Origin: Mastigias papua
Lineage: Eukaryota > Cnidaria > Scyphozoa > Rhizostomeae > Mastigiidae
Direction: 5' to 3'
Length of the DNA stretch: 64,000 nt
Assembly (NCBI GenBank): GCA_964019165.1
Contig: OZ025287.1
Span: 2,594,017 to 2,658,016, forward strand
The notes under the pieces are model-generated. The model was given only the letters and a program-made list of their open reading frames with translations. It had not been told where the DNA came from and searched no databases. This document shows, one piece after another, positions 45,938 through 60,070 of the stretch (positions within the stretch are counted from its first letter, which is position 1; every line of letters begins with the position of its first letter). The position numbers and the translations under genes were made by a program.

Positions 45938-46005
45938 GTGCAACGTTAACAATTTTGTCTATACGGTGCAACGTTAATAATTTTGTCTATACGGTGCAAC
46001 GTTTT
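45938..46005. repeat. short tandem repeat, about 31-bp unit
   Basis: The motif ACGGTGCAACGTTAATAATT with flanking TTTTGTCTAT recurs two to three times in a row. Confidence 0.6.
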
Positions 46006-46239
46006 GACGCAGAACTATCTATGCTGCAAACAATTTTGTCTCTACTCTCAGTCGATTCACCACAACTGAGAAGCACTTTGTAAACTTGATCGTTAATCTA
46101 ACCTTTTTTCTTCTGATACTTTAACCCTTCTTTGTACAACCGAATACGTTCTTGGTGAAGGGGAAACTGAGCAAATCATGCTCGTGGCACAGAAAGTATT
46201 TCAGACGAGAAATCTGTACCGCACTCCAAACGTGATATT

Positions 46240-46286
46240 AGAGAGTTTACGATTCACAACGTAGGTCACTACGGCTACTCAGAGAG
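46240..46286 (+). repeat. outer terminal inverted repeat of the left Harbinger element
   Basis: It starts AGAGAGTTTACGATTCACAA and continues to CTACTCAGAGAG. It pairs imperfectly with the inner end just left of 49,391 (AGAGAGTTTACGAATCGGTA on the minus strand) and perfectly with the far outer end at 52,498-52,544. Confidence 0.85.
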
Positions 46287-46348
46287 GTCTGTGCACAAGT
46301 TCGGATGCACCGTAGCGAGATTTCTTGTTACGAATCAATACCTAGCGA

Positions 46349-47464
46349 GTGCTACGCAGCATTGGCGCCAAAATCAAAATCGTGGCTAACATGGCGGAAG
46401 AACTTGTGCTGCTGCACGATGCTGGCGTGTTGGATGACGAAGAGCTACTTATTTTCGATAATGCTAATAGGAGAAATAACCTTCATGGTATGCTACCTTA
46501 TCGAAATTACGATCGGTTTGTTTTAGAGGATATGGATGAAAGTCAATGTTTAGTTGAGTTTCGTTTTAAGAAAGGTGACATCTACAACCTTGCCCGTTCG
46601 TTACGTCTTCCCGAGGTTTTTAGGTGTGGAAATGGCCTTGTTGTCGACTCTGTCGAGGCCCTCTGCATATGTATGAAACGTTTAGCATACCCTTGTCGAT
46701 ATGCAGACTTAATACCGAGGTTTGGTAGGCCTGTTCCACATATATGTATGATACACAATAAGGTGATCGATTTTATTGTTGACACACACGGAGAACTGTT
46801 GCGAAGTCTAGACCAACCTTTTCTTTCCAGTAGAAATCTGTTACGATTTGCTAATGCAATTCACCACAAAGGTGCCGCACTCGATAACTGCTGGGGTTTT
46901 ATCGATGGCACTGTCAGGCCAATTTGTAGACCAAAACACAACCAACGGGTAGTTTACAACGGTCATAAGAGAGTTCATGCGATTAAATTTCAGTCAGTTG
47001 TCACACCTAGTGGTATTATTGCCAATTTGTTTGGACCAGTTGAGGGAAGGCGACATGACAGTGGGATGTTGGCAATGTCAGGTCTGCTGGAGGAGCTGGA
47101 AACATATTCTTTTTCACCAACAGGTCAACCATTGTGCATCTATGGCGATCCTGCCTACCCTCATAGAGTTCACCTACAGTGCCCATTTGCAAGGAGAGCT
47201 GTACTATCCCCTGCAGAGCAAGCTTTCAATGAATCCATGAGCCAGGTTAGAGTCTCAGTTGAATGGGTCTTTGGAGATATTGTGAACTATTTTAAGTTTA
47301 CAGACTTCAAGAAAGATCTTAAGATAGGCCTCAGTGCTGTTGGGAAATTTTATGTTGTTAGTGCCCTCTTACACAATGCAATGACTTGCTTGTATGGAAA
47401 CAACACATCCACCTATTTTGGTGTTCAACCACCCACATTGGATGAGTATTTTAACAGAGAGTAA
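46349..47464 (+). CDS. PIF/Harbinger transposase (HARBI1-like, DDE_Tnp_4), left copy, 371 aa
   Basis: The 371-residue protein carries the DDE nuclease of Harbinger elements: FIDGTVRPI (first Asp, about residue 191), CIYGDPAYP (second Asp, about 265) and VSVEWVFGDI (Glu, about 303). GRRHDSGML lies between. The N-terminal part (RSLRLPEVF, ALCICMKRLAYPCRYADLIP) is the helical region typical of the family. The start at 46,349 is the first ATG of the frame; a later Met at about residue 15 (MAEELVLLHD) is an equally likely true start. It faces its partner gene at 48,505-47,735 convergently. No stop or frameshift is present, so it is potentially active. Confidence 0.95.
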   Translation: MLRSIGAKIKIVANMAEELVLLHDAGVLDDEELLIFDNANRRNNLHGMLPYRNYDRFVLEDMDESQCLVEFRFKKGDIYNLARSLRLPEVFRCGNGLVVDSVEALCICMKRLAYPCRYADLIPRFGRPVPHICMIHNKVIDFIVDTHGELLRSLDQPFLSSRNLLRFANAIHHKGAALDNCWGFIDGTVRPICRPKHNQRVVYNGHKRVHAIKFQSVVTPSGIIANLFGPVEGRRHDSGMLAMSGLLEELETYSFSPTGQPLCIYGDPAYPHRVHLQCPFARRAVLSPAEQAFNESMSQVRVSVEWVFGDIVNYFKFTDFKKDLKIGLSAVGKFYVVSALLHNAMTCLYGNNTSTYFGVQPPTLDEYFNRE

Positions 47465-47734
47465 TCTCTGTATCAATGCATACAGATCAGCAACAAACAG
47501 CTTTTTTAAAAGCTACCAAATGCACCAAAATAGTTTTTTTCAGAATTAACGCACATGGAAGAAATAAAGTCAGGATGAAATTGTTTTAAAGACAAAGATA
47601 TACACATACTATACATACATATATGTATCGTCGTATATGTATATATGTATGCATATATCTGCTTGTATGTATGTATATATAGTGTATATATGAAACTAAA
47701 AAGGATTCAGCACACAATACATATATCCACAGAA

Positions 47735-48505
47735 TTATTGTTTCTTCTCTAATGATGATAAAATGTATTTCTGTTCCTGCAACTGCTTAATTATTTCCTG
47801 CTGTTGCTCAATTATTTTTTTCATGGCACCTAACAATTCCATATCCCTCTTTTCCCTTTCCTGCTGCTGCTTTGCCAGAATAGCCAACTCCTTTTCTTTT
47901 AAAATTAGTTCATTCCTCTTTATGACAAGGATGTCATTGTGCTTCCTTTCTTCAAGTGCCAAGTGCCTTTCCCTTAATTCAATATCTACCTTATTTTGAT
48001 TTTCTTCTCGTGCCTTTTTTTCCTCCAAATATTCAATCATGCCAACACCTGATCTCTTCTGTTTCTTTGACTTTTCTATGCCCTCTCTATCTCTTGTCTG
48101 AGATAACCTCTCCATAGATCTTTTTCTAATATTCTCTGCCGATTCTCTTTCTTTGTCAACTTGTTTATTTTTAGCACTTTGGTTTTCAATGATTTCTTTT
48201 TCTGCTACACTACTAAGTTCAATAATAGTTTCAAGTGCTTCATCAAGTTCACTGAATTCAGGACTTATTCCACTTGCTCTTTCTTCCTCCCTCATGCGTT
48301 TCTGATAGGCCTTTTTTAGTTTGTCATATCTCTCCCTAACACCCCTTTGATCAACATTAAATCTTAAATGTTGCACTAAATTTAAGGCTTCAGCAACCTT
48401 GTCCCATGCCTGCCCCCTTTCCCTAGAGCCAAATTTGAAAGAAAATGGCTTGGCTACTAGAATTTCTCTTGCCAGCAAAACATCATGCTCTCTTGTCCAA
48501 ACCAT
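47735..48505 (-). CDS. Harbinger Myb/SANT-like partner protein, left copy, 256 aa
   Basis: Harbinger transposition needs a second Myb-like protein that brings the transposase to the nucleus and the DNA ends. The N-terminal 90 residues start MVWTREHDVLLAREILVAKP and continue with RGQAWDKVAEALN and VRERYDKLKKAYQKR, a trihelix/SANT-like fold. The rest (about 95-250) is a highly charged coiled coil with REEERA, LEEKKAREEN and KQQQEREKRD. On its strand an acceptor (tttctatag) lies 7 bp before the ATG, so an upstream exon could extend the N terminus. Confidence 0.88.
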   Translation of the reverse strand: MVWTREHDVLLAREILVAKPFSFKFGSRERGQAWDKVAEALNLVQHLRFNVDQRGVRERYDKLKKAYQKRMREEERASGISPEFSELDEALETIIELSSVAEKEIIENQSAKNKQVDKERESAENIRKRSMERLSQTRDREGIEKSKKQKRSGVGMIEYLEEKKAREENQNKVDIELRERHLALEERKHNDILVIKRNELILKEKELAILAKQQQEREKRDMELLGAMKKIIEQQQEIIKQLQEQKYILSSLEKKQ

Positions 48506-50278
48506 TTTTGGCCTATAGAAACAAACTTAATCCACAAGTTGGAGGAAACACACAAAAAAACACAAGAATGGCAAAACCTTAGTAATTATCTTCATGACTT
48601 TAGGTATAATATTATACTAAAGCAACAAGCATACAGTAATAGCTCACAGATACATGATGCTAGTCTACTTCAGAACTCACAAGCTCAGCAAATGAAACAA
48701 TATATAGAGCCACTAAGGATCATTCTTAAAGTATCTGCCAAACAGCTGCTAATTTTTTTTAAGATAGATCAGTTAACACAATATTCCCTAAACTCCACAG
48801 GTAACAGTTGCTTTACTATGTTAAAATATTATCAACAAGAGTTACATTTGACTAAAATAGCCATGTAATGTGAATGCAAGTAGGGAGATTTTATAGGAGA
48901 AATGTAATGTCACTTATCACACTCAGTCATGAGGCGATCTGGGTTTCTATGGAATAAGGTTATATGTATTCAGTTGGAGTAACTCATACAAACGACAATA
49001 TAAAGTTCAATTGCATGTATACGAACACTGGGCCGCGTGAACATGGATTTGCAGTGGGTTCCTTTTCCGGAGCATTAGCCATATCTAGTACGTCGTGTAA
49101 AAGGCGATCTGAAAATAACAAACAAAAGCAAATCTCAACATCAAAACAAACAGGACATAAAAGAAGTATTGTTGAGCCGAAAAAATATTACAGGGAAGAA
49201 AGGTGAGAAAAAGAAAGCTGAATCTAACCTCTAAAACTGCAACGTAGTCACTGGTACGTAGACTCAGGCCAAACAGAGTAGCAGAGTTGAGTAGTACGTG
49301 GCGAGGATTCCCCTCAATTCTTGGACCGCGCTAGAATCCAGATCTCTATGAGTAGCCGTAGTGACTTACGTACCGATTCGTAAACTCTCTAATAGAGAGT
49401 TTACGAATCGGTACGTAAGTCACTACGGCTACTCATAGAGATCTGGATTCTAGCGCGGTCCAAGAATTGAGGGGAATCCTCGCCACGTACTACTCAACTC
49501 TGCTACTCTGTTTGGCCTGAGTCTACGTACCAGTGACTACGTTGCAGTTTTAGAGGTTAGATTCAGCTTTCTTTTTCTCACCTTTCTTCCCTGTAATATT
49601 TTTTCGGCTCAACAATACTTCTTTTATGTCCTGTTTGTTTTGATGTTGAGATTTGCTTTTGTTTGTTATTTTCAGATCGCCTTTTACACGACGTACTAGA
49701 TATGGCTAATGCTCCGGAAAAGGAACCCACTGCAAATCCATGTTCACGCGGCCCAGTGTTCGTATACATGCAATTGAACTTTATATTGTCGTTTGTATGA
49801 GTTACTCCAACTGAATACATATAACCTTATTCCATAGAAACCCAGATCGCCTCATGACTGAGTGTGATAAGTGACATTACATTTCTCCTATAAAATCTCC
49901 CTACTTGCATTCACATTACATGGCTATTTTAGTCAAATGTAACTCTTGTTGATAATATTTTAACATAGTAAAGCAACTGTTACCTGTGGAGTTTAGGGAA
50001 TATTGTGTTAACTGATCTATCTTAAAAAAAATTAGCAGCTGTTTGGCAGATACTTTAAGAATGATCCTTAGTGGCTCTATATATTGTTTCATTTGCTGAG
50101 CTTGTGAGTTCTGAAGTAGACTAGCATCATGTATCTGTGAGCTATTACTGTATGCTTGTTGCTTTAGTATAATATTATACCTAAAGTCATGAAGATAATT
50201 ACTAAGGTTTTGCCATTCTTGTGTTTTTTTGTGTGTTTCCTCCAACTTGTGGATTAAGTTTGTTTCTATAGGCCAAAA

Positions 50279-51049
50279 ATGGTTTGGACAAGAGAGCATG
50301 ATGTTTTGCTGGCAAGAGAAATTCTAGTAGCCAAGCCATTTTCTTTCAAATTTGGCTCTAGGGAAAGGGGGCAGGCATGGGACAAGGTTGCTGAAGCCTT
50401 AAATTTAGTGCAACATTTAAGATTTAATGTTGATCAAAGGGGTGTTAGGGAGAGATATGACAAACTAAAAAAGGCCTATCAGAAACGCATGAGGGAGGAA
50501 GAAAGAGCAAGTGGAATAAGTCCTGAATTCAGTGAACTTGATGAAGCACTTGAAACTATTATTGAACTTAGTAGTGTAGCAGAAAAAGAAATCATTGAAA
50601 ACCAAAGTGCTAAAAATAAACAAGTTGACAAAGAAAGAGAATCGGCAGAGAATATTAGAAAAAGATCTATGGAGAGGTTATCTCAGACAAGAGATAGAGA
50701 GGGCATAGAAAAGTCAAAGAAACAGAAGAGATCAGGTGTTGGCATGATTGAATATTTGGAGGAAAAAAAGGCACGAGAAGAAAATCAAAATAAGGTAGAT
50801 ATTGAATTAAGGGAAAGGCACTTGGCACTTGAAGAAAGGAAGCACAATGACATCCTTGTCATAAAGAGGAATGAACTAATTTTAAAAGAAAAGGAGTTGG
50901 CTATTCTGGCAAAGCAGCAGCAGGAAAGGGAAAAGAGGGATATGGAATTGTTAGGTGCCATGAAAAAAATAATTGAGCAACAGCAGGAAATAATTAAGCA
51001 GTTGCAGGAACAGAAATACATTTTATCATCATTAGAGAAGAAACAATAA
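50279..51049 (+). CDS. Harbinger Myb/SANT-like partner protein, right copy, 256 aa
   Basis: Mirror copy of 47,735-48,505 with identical translation. It has the same SANT-like N terminus, coiled-coil C terminus and possible upstream acceptor ending at 50,271. It converges on the right-hand transposase. Confidence 0.88.
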   Translation: MVWTREHDVLLAREILVAKPFSFKFGSRERGQAWDKVAEALNLVQHLRFNVDQRGVRERYDKLKKAYQKRMREEERASGISPEFSELDEALETIIELSSVAEKEIIENQSAKNKQVDKERESAENIRKRSMERLSQTRDREGIEKSKKQKRSGVGMIEYLEEKKAREENQNKVDIELRERHLALEERKHNDILVIKRNELILKEKELAILAKQQQEREKRDMELLGAMKKIIEQQQEIIKQLQEQKYILSSLEKKQ

Positions 51050-51319
51050 TTCTGTGGATATATGTATTGTGTGCTGAATCCTTTTTAGTTTCATATATAC
51101 ACTATATATACATACATACAAGCAGATATATGCATACATATATACATATACGACGATACATATATGTATGTATAGTATGTGTATATCTTTGTCTTTAAAA
51201 CAATTTCATCCTGACTTTATTTCTTCCATGTGCGTTAATTCTGAAAAAAACTATTTTGGTGCATTTGGTAGCTTTTAAAAAAGCTGTTTGTTGCTGATCT
51301 GTATGCATTGATACAGAGA

Positions 51320-52435
51320 TTACTCTCTGTTAAAATACTCATCCAATGTGGGTGGTTGAACACCAAAATAGGTGGATGTGTTGTTTCCATACAAGCAAGT
51401 CATTGCATTGTGTAAGAGGGCACTAACAACATAAAATTTCCCAACAGCACTGAGGCCTATCTTAAGATCTTTCTTGAAGTCTGTAAACTTAAAATAGTTC
51501 ACAATATCTCCAAAGACCCATTCAACTGAGACTCTAACCTGGCTCATGGATTCATTGAAAGCTTGCTCTGCAGGGGATAGTACAGCTCTCCTTGCAAATG
51601 GGCACTGTAGGTGAACTCTATGAGGGTAGGCAGGATCGCCATAGATGCACAATGGTTGACCTGTTGGTGAAAAAGAATATGTTTCCAGCTCCTCCAGCAG
51701 ACCTGACATTGCCAACATCCCACTGTCATGTCGCCTTCCCTCAACTGGTCCAAACAAATTGGCAATAATACCACTAGGTGTGACAACTGACTGAAATTTA
51801 ATCGCATGAACTCTCTTATGACCGTTGTAAACTACCCGTTGGTTGTGTTTTGGTCTACAAATTGGCCTGACAGTGCCATCGATAAAACCCCAGCAGTTAT
51901 CGAGTGCGGCACCTTTGTGGTGAATTGCATTAGCAAATCGTAACAGATTTCTACTGGAAAGAAAAGGTTGGTCTAGACTTCGCAACAGTTCTCCGTGTGT
52001 GTCAACAATAAAATCGATCACCTTATTGTGTATCATACATATATGTGGAACAGGCCTACCAAACCTCGGTATTAAGTCTGCATATCGACAAGGGTATGCT
52101 AAACGTTTCATACATATGCAGAGGGCCTCGACAGAGTCGACAACAAGGCCATTTCCACACCTAAAAACCTCGGGAAGACGTAACGAACGGGCAAGGTTGT
52201 AGATGTCACCTTTCTTAAAACGAAACTCAACTAAACATTGACTTTCATCCATATCCTCTAAAACAAACCGATCGTAATTTCGATAAGGTAGCATACCATG
52301 AAGGTTATTTCTCCTATTAGCATTATCGAAAATAAGTAGCTCTTCGTCATCCAACACGCCAGCATCGTGCAGCAGCACAAGTTCTTCCGCCATGTTAGCC
52401 ACGATTTTGATTTTGGCGCCAATGCTGCGTAGCAC
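51320..52435 (-). CDS. PIF/Harbinger transposase, right copy, 371 aa
   Basis: Mirror copy of 46,349-47,464 with identical translation and all three DDE residues intact. Its 5' end points toward the TOLLIP promoter: the start lies about 110 bp inside the outer terminus at 52,544 and about 200 bp from the TOLLIP start codon, so the two genes are divergent. Confidence 0.95.
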   Translation of the reverse strand: MLRSIGAKIKIVANMAEELVLLHDAGVLDDEELLIFDNANRRNNLHGMLPYRNYDRFVLEDMDESQCLVEFRFKKGDIYNLARSLRLPEVFRCGNGLVVDSVEALCICMKRLAYPCRYADLIPRFGRPVPHICMIHNKVIDFIVDTHGELLRSLDQPFLSSRNLLRFANAIHHKGAALDNCWGFIDGTVRPICRPKHNQRVVYNGHKRVHAIKFQSVVTPSGIIANLFGPVEGRRHDSGMLAMSGLLEELETYSFSPTGQPLCIYGDPAYPHRVHLQCPFARRAVLSPAEQAFNESMSQVRVSVEWVFGDIVNYFKFTDFKKDLKIGLSAVGKFYVVSALLHNAMTCLYGNNTSTYFGVQPPTLDEYFNRE

Positions 52436-52497
52436 TCGCTAGGTATTGATTCGTAACAAGAAATCTCGCTACGGTGCATCCGAACTTGTGCACAGAC

Positions 52498-52544
52498 CTC
52501 TCTGAGTAGCCGTAGTGACCTACGTTGTGAATCGTAAACTCTCT
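52498..52544 (-). repeat. outer terminal inverted repeat of the right Harbinger element
   Basis: Exact mirror of 46,240-46,286. It is followed by target duplication ATT (52,545-52,547). Confidence 0.85.
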
Positions 52545-52547
52545 ATT

Positions 52548-52631
52548 AACCCTGGTCAGAAAGGTAGCCGCGACCATTAAGATCATTGCGTCATTAGTTC
52601 CAGTTTCCCAGACTCAATCAAAATAGAAGTA
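52548..52631 (+). promoter_or_regulatory. 84-bp gap between Harbinger palindrome and TOLLIP start codon
   Basis: Only this segment separates the target duplication from the ATG. It is less AT-rich at its start (CCCTGGTCAGAAAGG) and contains GCGTCATT. It must be part of the 5' UTR or core promoter, or else transcription begins inside the transposon. Confidence 0.5.
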
Positions 52632-55600
52632 ATGGCGGATGTCGAGAGGGTTCAGCTTCCAGCAGAATCGCCAGCAGACGTATCTAGTGGTGATCAAAGA
52701 CCAACTTCACAAGCAGCCACTGAGCCAGCAAATGGTAATCTTTTCGTGAAACATATCTAGAAGCTCCTTAGGCACACGATGTATTATTTGCTACAGGATT
52801 TAGTCCGATAATTGCAGCCATTTAGTCCAGGTTGCATTCCAAATCAGCTTTACAATGCATGCTACTGTTCGTTGTCTGTTGCTGCACCTATCCAAAGTTT
52901 ACAAAGATCATCAAGAATTCTAGGCTTTATTCCTTTTACAAAAGGCTTGATTGTTTTCTCAACATGTGTGCTTTATTGTGCTTGATATAGATATACCGTC
53001 TCATCTCATCAACACTCTCCAACACGTATTCTCAGTTTGCAATTACGATAATGATTGTATTTGGTATTACTTACGCGAGTTGCACTAGCTGGATTTGCAA
53101 AATCCTAATGCACAATTAATCTCTCAGTAGAGATTTAAAATGGATCGCACTTTGTTTTAGATTTTTTAGCAATATCTTCTGCAGCCTATTTTGACAGCTA
53201 TATGTATGTATGATATGAACTTCTAGTAGGAATATAATTAGTGCAGAATACATTGTGTTTTCTAGGATGTATTTAAATTCATAGCTGTACACCTGAAACT
53301 TAACCATTTGAAAGTGTTGTGTTGCACCAAAATCATTATTATTACCCCTTGAGTCTCAAAATGACTCCTTAGTTGAAGCACTACATTTTCCCCTACATCG
53401 GGCCATCTACCAACCCTGGAACCCAAATTTTTTGACAGACTTGAAAATGCACCCCAAGGTGAAGTTTCCATCGTGTGATTCAGAAAGAGAGTAAGCCATT
53501 CAACATCTCTATAACCATATGGAAATTTATTAGCAGTAAACTGGCTGAAATTCAGGTGTATTCTTCACTTATAAGCAAACTTAGCTTCTTTTAGTCCTTA
53601 CTATACTTTTTACCATAGTTTTAACTTTTAAAATTGCAGTTAACAAAGCAAGAGACCCTTGATTATTATAAGATAGATTGTGTTTAACCAGGTTAACCTA
53701 TATATCAGCTAGTTTTTATTGTGATAATAATTGACCTGAACATTTAATCAGGTACTATTAGGTTCCTAATAAACAGGAGGTTTTATATGGCACTCCAACT
53801 GTCTGGTGTGCTTTTAGTAAACACCAAAAGACATATTCAAATGGTGAAAGAAACAATATCACTTAGTGAAAGAAGAACTTTCTTTTCTTAAGGAAAGGCT
53901 TCAAAACCATTTTTCATTCCTTGAAATTTAATAACTGGGGTTCTTAATAAGCTCTGGAGGAGTCAGAAAAAACATAAAAATTAATAGGCATCCCTAATAT
54001 TTATTAGGGACCTAAGAGTAGTCATATGATTGTTTGCACACCTCTCAGCATTATCATACCAGATATACATTGATTTATGATTAGAACTCTACAATATACT
54101 CAACATGACTTGTTTTGAAATGTGGCAATTTATTAGTGTAGAGTATACCTCCTCAACAGCCAATCAAAGGCCTACTATTTTGACTGGAAATTTGCCAGAC
54201 GATTTTCTACGGATTGATAATCAAGCATCAAGTATGCAGATGTGGCCACAGCAACCAATGTTTGCCACTGGAGCAGCAGGTTTCCTACCCACATACTACC
54301 AGAAAGGTGGAATTCTTACTGTCACAGTTGCCCAGGTAGCATACTATGCAGTTTGTTTAGTTGATATGAGTATTTGTCATTGTTTGATGTGGTATTGCCC
54401 TGCTGTGAACAGAGGACATATTAAAAAGAAGTTCCAAGCCAATCAAGGTTGATTCACATGCACTTACTCCATGTTGTATTATAACAAGAGGAACTGTTAT
54501 TTGTGATAAAAAATTTTTGAATTTTTGATGGTCTATGGTATGGTTTATGTTCACCCACTGATTGCTGTTACTCTATTTAGATTCCTTTTTATGTTTTGGA
54601 ATCAAAATAAAGTGATTTTTATTTTTCTATAGGCTAGGTTAGCAAAGAATTATGGATTATCAAGGATGGACCCTTATTGCAGAATAAGAGTAGGACGCTC
54701 AGTATTTGAGACAACGACAGCATACAATGGCTCCAAGAATCCCAGATGGAACAAACGTTTCCAAATGTAGGTAGCAGGTCAACCAGTTTAGTTGCTATTG
54801 TTCATGTTCATGCTCATTAGAAGTTAGAATTGGTGCTTGCCAATAAGTAGTCATCAATAGTTGTGTGATCCTTTGATTTGACATATTTAGCTGGCTGTTT
54901 TAGTTTTCTATCATGTTCCCTATTAATTTCTAGTCCACTTCCTGATGGTGCCAATCAAATGTACATTGAAGTCTATGATGAGGTACCAAATTTCAAAGCT
55001 GATCTCTTTCCTGTTGAAAATGCAATACTGTAGATACTCAAATTAGCTGTCTGGGGCTTAATTATTTTGATACTTTTTGGGTGGGGACTTTTATGAAAGG
55101 AGGGCTGTTTAAAGGAGCTTATAACATTATTTGATACATGCTGTATAGCAGAGCTGCTTTTCTTCATAATATTGAAGCAACAGAATTTCAGAATCAATCT
55201 ACTGTATATCAGAATCTCCATTACCTTTTGTGGTGGGGGCTTTTTCAAGAGGGAGCTTATTGACAGTTGAAAATTTAGCATGGGGATTTATTTAAGGGGG
55301 GGGCTTTCTGAAGGGGCCATTTTGAGAATTTATGGTATGTGAGATCATATTGATGACCAATTAGAGATCATCAGACATCTGTCAGTTTCTCTTTGACTTT
55401 TCTCTTAAGAGATGTTTTTCTGTTTGTTTCATTACATGTACTGTTTAGTATTAATACCTTGGTTTGTCTTGTCTTCTGAGCCCTCTCATTGCATATTCTA
55501 GTGCTCATTTTCACCTGATGAAAGAATCGCCTGGGGCTTGGTTGTGATAAAAGACGAAGTAATTGCAGGAGACATTGTTGATGACTGGTATTCACTGAGT

Positions 55601-57058
55601 GGTAAACAGGGTGATGATAAAGAAGGAATGATCAATATCATTTTGGAGTACAGGGTTAGTTTAGAGAATCATATGATTTTGTTATGATTTTTTGCAGCAT
55701 ATGATTTATTTTGATGATGATGACATTATTATTATTATTATGATAATGATGATGACGATGGTGGTGGTGGTGATTATAATGAACATTATGTCATCAATAT
55801 ACTTAATGATAGATAACTGTTGTTGTAGGCCATTTCACAGTAGCTTGTTATTAGATAGGCTTAAGTTTAATTTTTGACACCTCTATGCTCATTTCATAAA
55901 ATGCAAATGAGTGTTAGATAAGTCAATAGTGGGCAATGTAATGCAACTTGAGAAATTGATGACGTTATTAGTTTGCAACCAGATGCACATCTAATAAAAG
56001 GTGTTATGTATGTGGATGCCTGTTTGTATAAAATTTTTTTATCAACAATATGACTTTGGGGCATTTGCATAATGTAAATCCTCACATTACCCCGTGTGGG
56101 CTTATGTATCTTTTATGCTTTCTGGATGGGGGCTTATTTGATGGAGGTGTATAACAGTACTTGACACATGCTTCATAAAACATTGGTTGTCAAAACTCCT
56201 TTTCTCCATAGTATCAAAAGAACAGTGCAAATTTAAGCAGCAGTATCTATCAAGGTCTTTATCACCATCTGGAGTGAGGGCATATCAAGGGGGTGGTACT
56301 TGTAAACAGTTTGAAGTTCTAGCATGGGAGCTTATTCAAGGGGGGCCAACTGAAGGATTTACAGTAGTACTATCATATCTGATTGAGACTTAGAAGTAAG
56401 AGAGTAAGGACACTTGTCATGTGTTTGAAATGAAATGGAACCAGTTTGTAGGTTGTATTACCTCACCTGGCCTATGGTGCCTGGAGCTCTTTTAGACCAC
56501 TTGCAGTATGTGTTAGATTTCTTAGTTGTCAATCCTATCAGCCAATTCATAGAATTTCTTGGCTTTTGTTGCACAAAGAGAATATTCAGCTGTGAAGTTT
56601 GCTTGTCAAAAACACAAGAATTTTATTGGAAGGAACTACTAGCTAGGGAGCATCTTGCTAATGATTGATTATGATTTGAAGAAGTTGTAGGTATTAATTT
56701 TGCTTTATTTTGCTTATTGTGAATAAAATAAATTTTCTTGAAATGTTGCCAGGAAAGCACTTTTCCTGTTGCTGCACCAGCTCCAATGGTCATGCAACCA
56801 GTCCCTATGATGACGTATGCACCACAGATGGCTTATGCATATCCCCAGGGCTTTGCACAGCCAGTCGTTGGGGCACCACCTGTCAGACAACCAGCCTTTC
56901 AGCAGCCGCAGCCACAAACTGTTAGTGATGAAGACTTCAAGAAGGTTAAAGATATGTTCCCTGATATGGATGATGAGATTATAAAATCTGTGCTCCTGAG
57001 CAGTGATGGGAATGTTGACACTGCAGTAAACCACCTTCTGAGCATGACAGCATCGTAA
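52632..57058 (+). CDS. TOLLIP: Toll-interacting protein (TOLLIP), six exons, 312 aa
   Basis: TOLLIP is an endosomal adaptor that binds ubiquitin and phosphoinositides and dampens Toll/IL-1 receptor signalling. Exons: 52632-52734, 54142-54335, 54633-54766, 54934-54982, 55502-55654, 56753-57058, all with AG/GT borders and continuous phase. The N terminus [17 protein letters not shown] is extended compared with vertebrates. [16 protein letters not shown] matches the Tom1-binding region. The C2 domain spans about residues 90-215: [29 protein letters not shown] and [16 protein letters not shown]. After a Pro/Gln/Met-rich linker, the CUE domain runs from about 266 ([20 protein letters not shown]) to the stop. 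The exon 2 acceptor is the least certain. The start ATG is in a 5' leader that begins near the transposon boundary. Introns hold three MITEs. A distant AATAAA is at 58,180. Confidence 0.92.
53757..54018. mobile_element. MITE with TTAGGTTCCTAATAAACAGG termini, copy 2
   Basis: Same family as 17,371-17,572: TTAGGTTCCTAATAAACAGG on the left and TTTATTAGGGACCTAAGAGT on the right, inside TOLLIP intron 1. Confidence 0.65.
55028..55337. mobile_element. MITE in TOLLIP intron 4
   Basis: Ends TACTGTAGATACTCAAATTA and GAGAATTTATGGTA are roughly inverse, with 'ggggctt/aaggagctta' motifs inside. It belongs with 13,974-14,280 and 56,074-56,375. Confidence 0.5.
56074..56375. mobile_element. MITE in TOLLIP intron 5
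   Basis: AATGTAAATCCTCACATTAC on the left and TGAAGGATTTACAGTAGTAC on the right are inverse. The interior has GGGGGCTTATTTGATGGAGG. Same broad family as 13,974-14,280. Confidence 0.5.
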
Positions 57059-59996
<2,938 letters not shown>

Positions 59997-60070
59997 TATA
60001 AATATATTCTTAATTCGGCTAAGGCTGACATAGGTAAATACTAAGTCATGAGTAGGCTACCACATTTGTG

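Larger units (their letters stand above)
36510..46236. other. 9.7 kb without a recognisable gene
   Basis: This is the region between the receptor promoter and the Harbinger palindrome. Frames are short and lack motifs or paired splice sites. I see a MITE relative at 36,795-37,145, a SINE 3' fragment at 41,278-41,360, (GATAT)n-like repeats at about 41,430-41,470, MITE family A at 44,559-44,733 and a 31-bp tandem repeat at 45,938-46,005. An unrecognised rapidly evolving gene or non-coding RNA cannot be excluded. Confidence 0.5.
46240..52544. mobile_element. palindromic double PIF/Harbinger transposon
   Basis: Two 3.15-kb Harbinger elements are joined tail to tail. Arms 46,239-49,391 and 49,393-52,545 mirror each other around a single unpaired base at 49,392, and corresponding frames have identical translations. 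Each element has imperfect terminal inverted repeats of about 47 bp starting AGAGAGTTTACGA. The outer ends are flanked by ATT on both sides (46,237-46,239 and 52,545-52,547), while the centre is AAT. So only the composite, not each half, has a matching 3-bp target duplication. Flanking DNA is not mirrored, so the palindrome stops at the transposon ends. Confidence 0.93.

Noticed and set aside
48485..48868. 127-codon frame, mirrored at 49,916-50,299, and the 80-codon frame mirrored at 48,964 and 49,578
   Set aside because: They are low-complexity frames antisense to the 5' region of the Harbinger Myb-like gene. They have no domain, and mirroring alone does not make them genes.
46239..52545. 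Sequencing artefact (missed hairpin adapter) as cause of the palindrome
   Set aside because: An adapter miss would also mirror flanking unique DNA. Here symmetry ends exactly at the transposon termini and a target duplication lies outside. Raw long reads are still needed to be certain.
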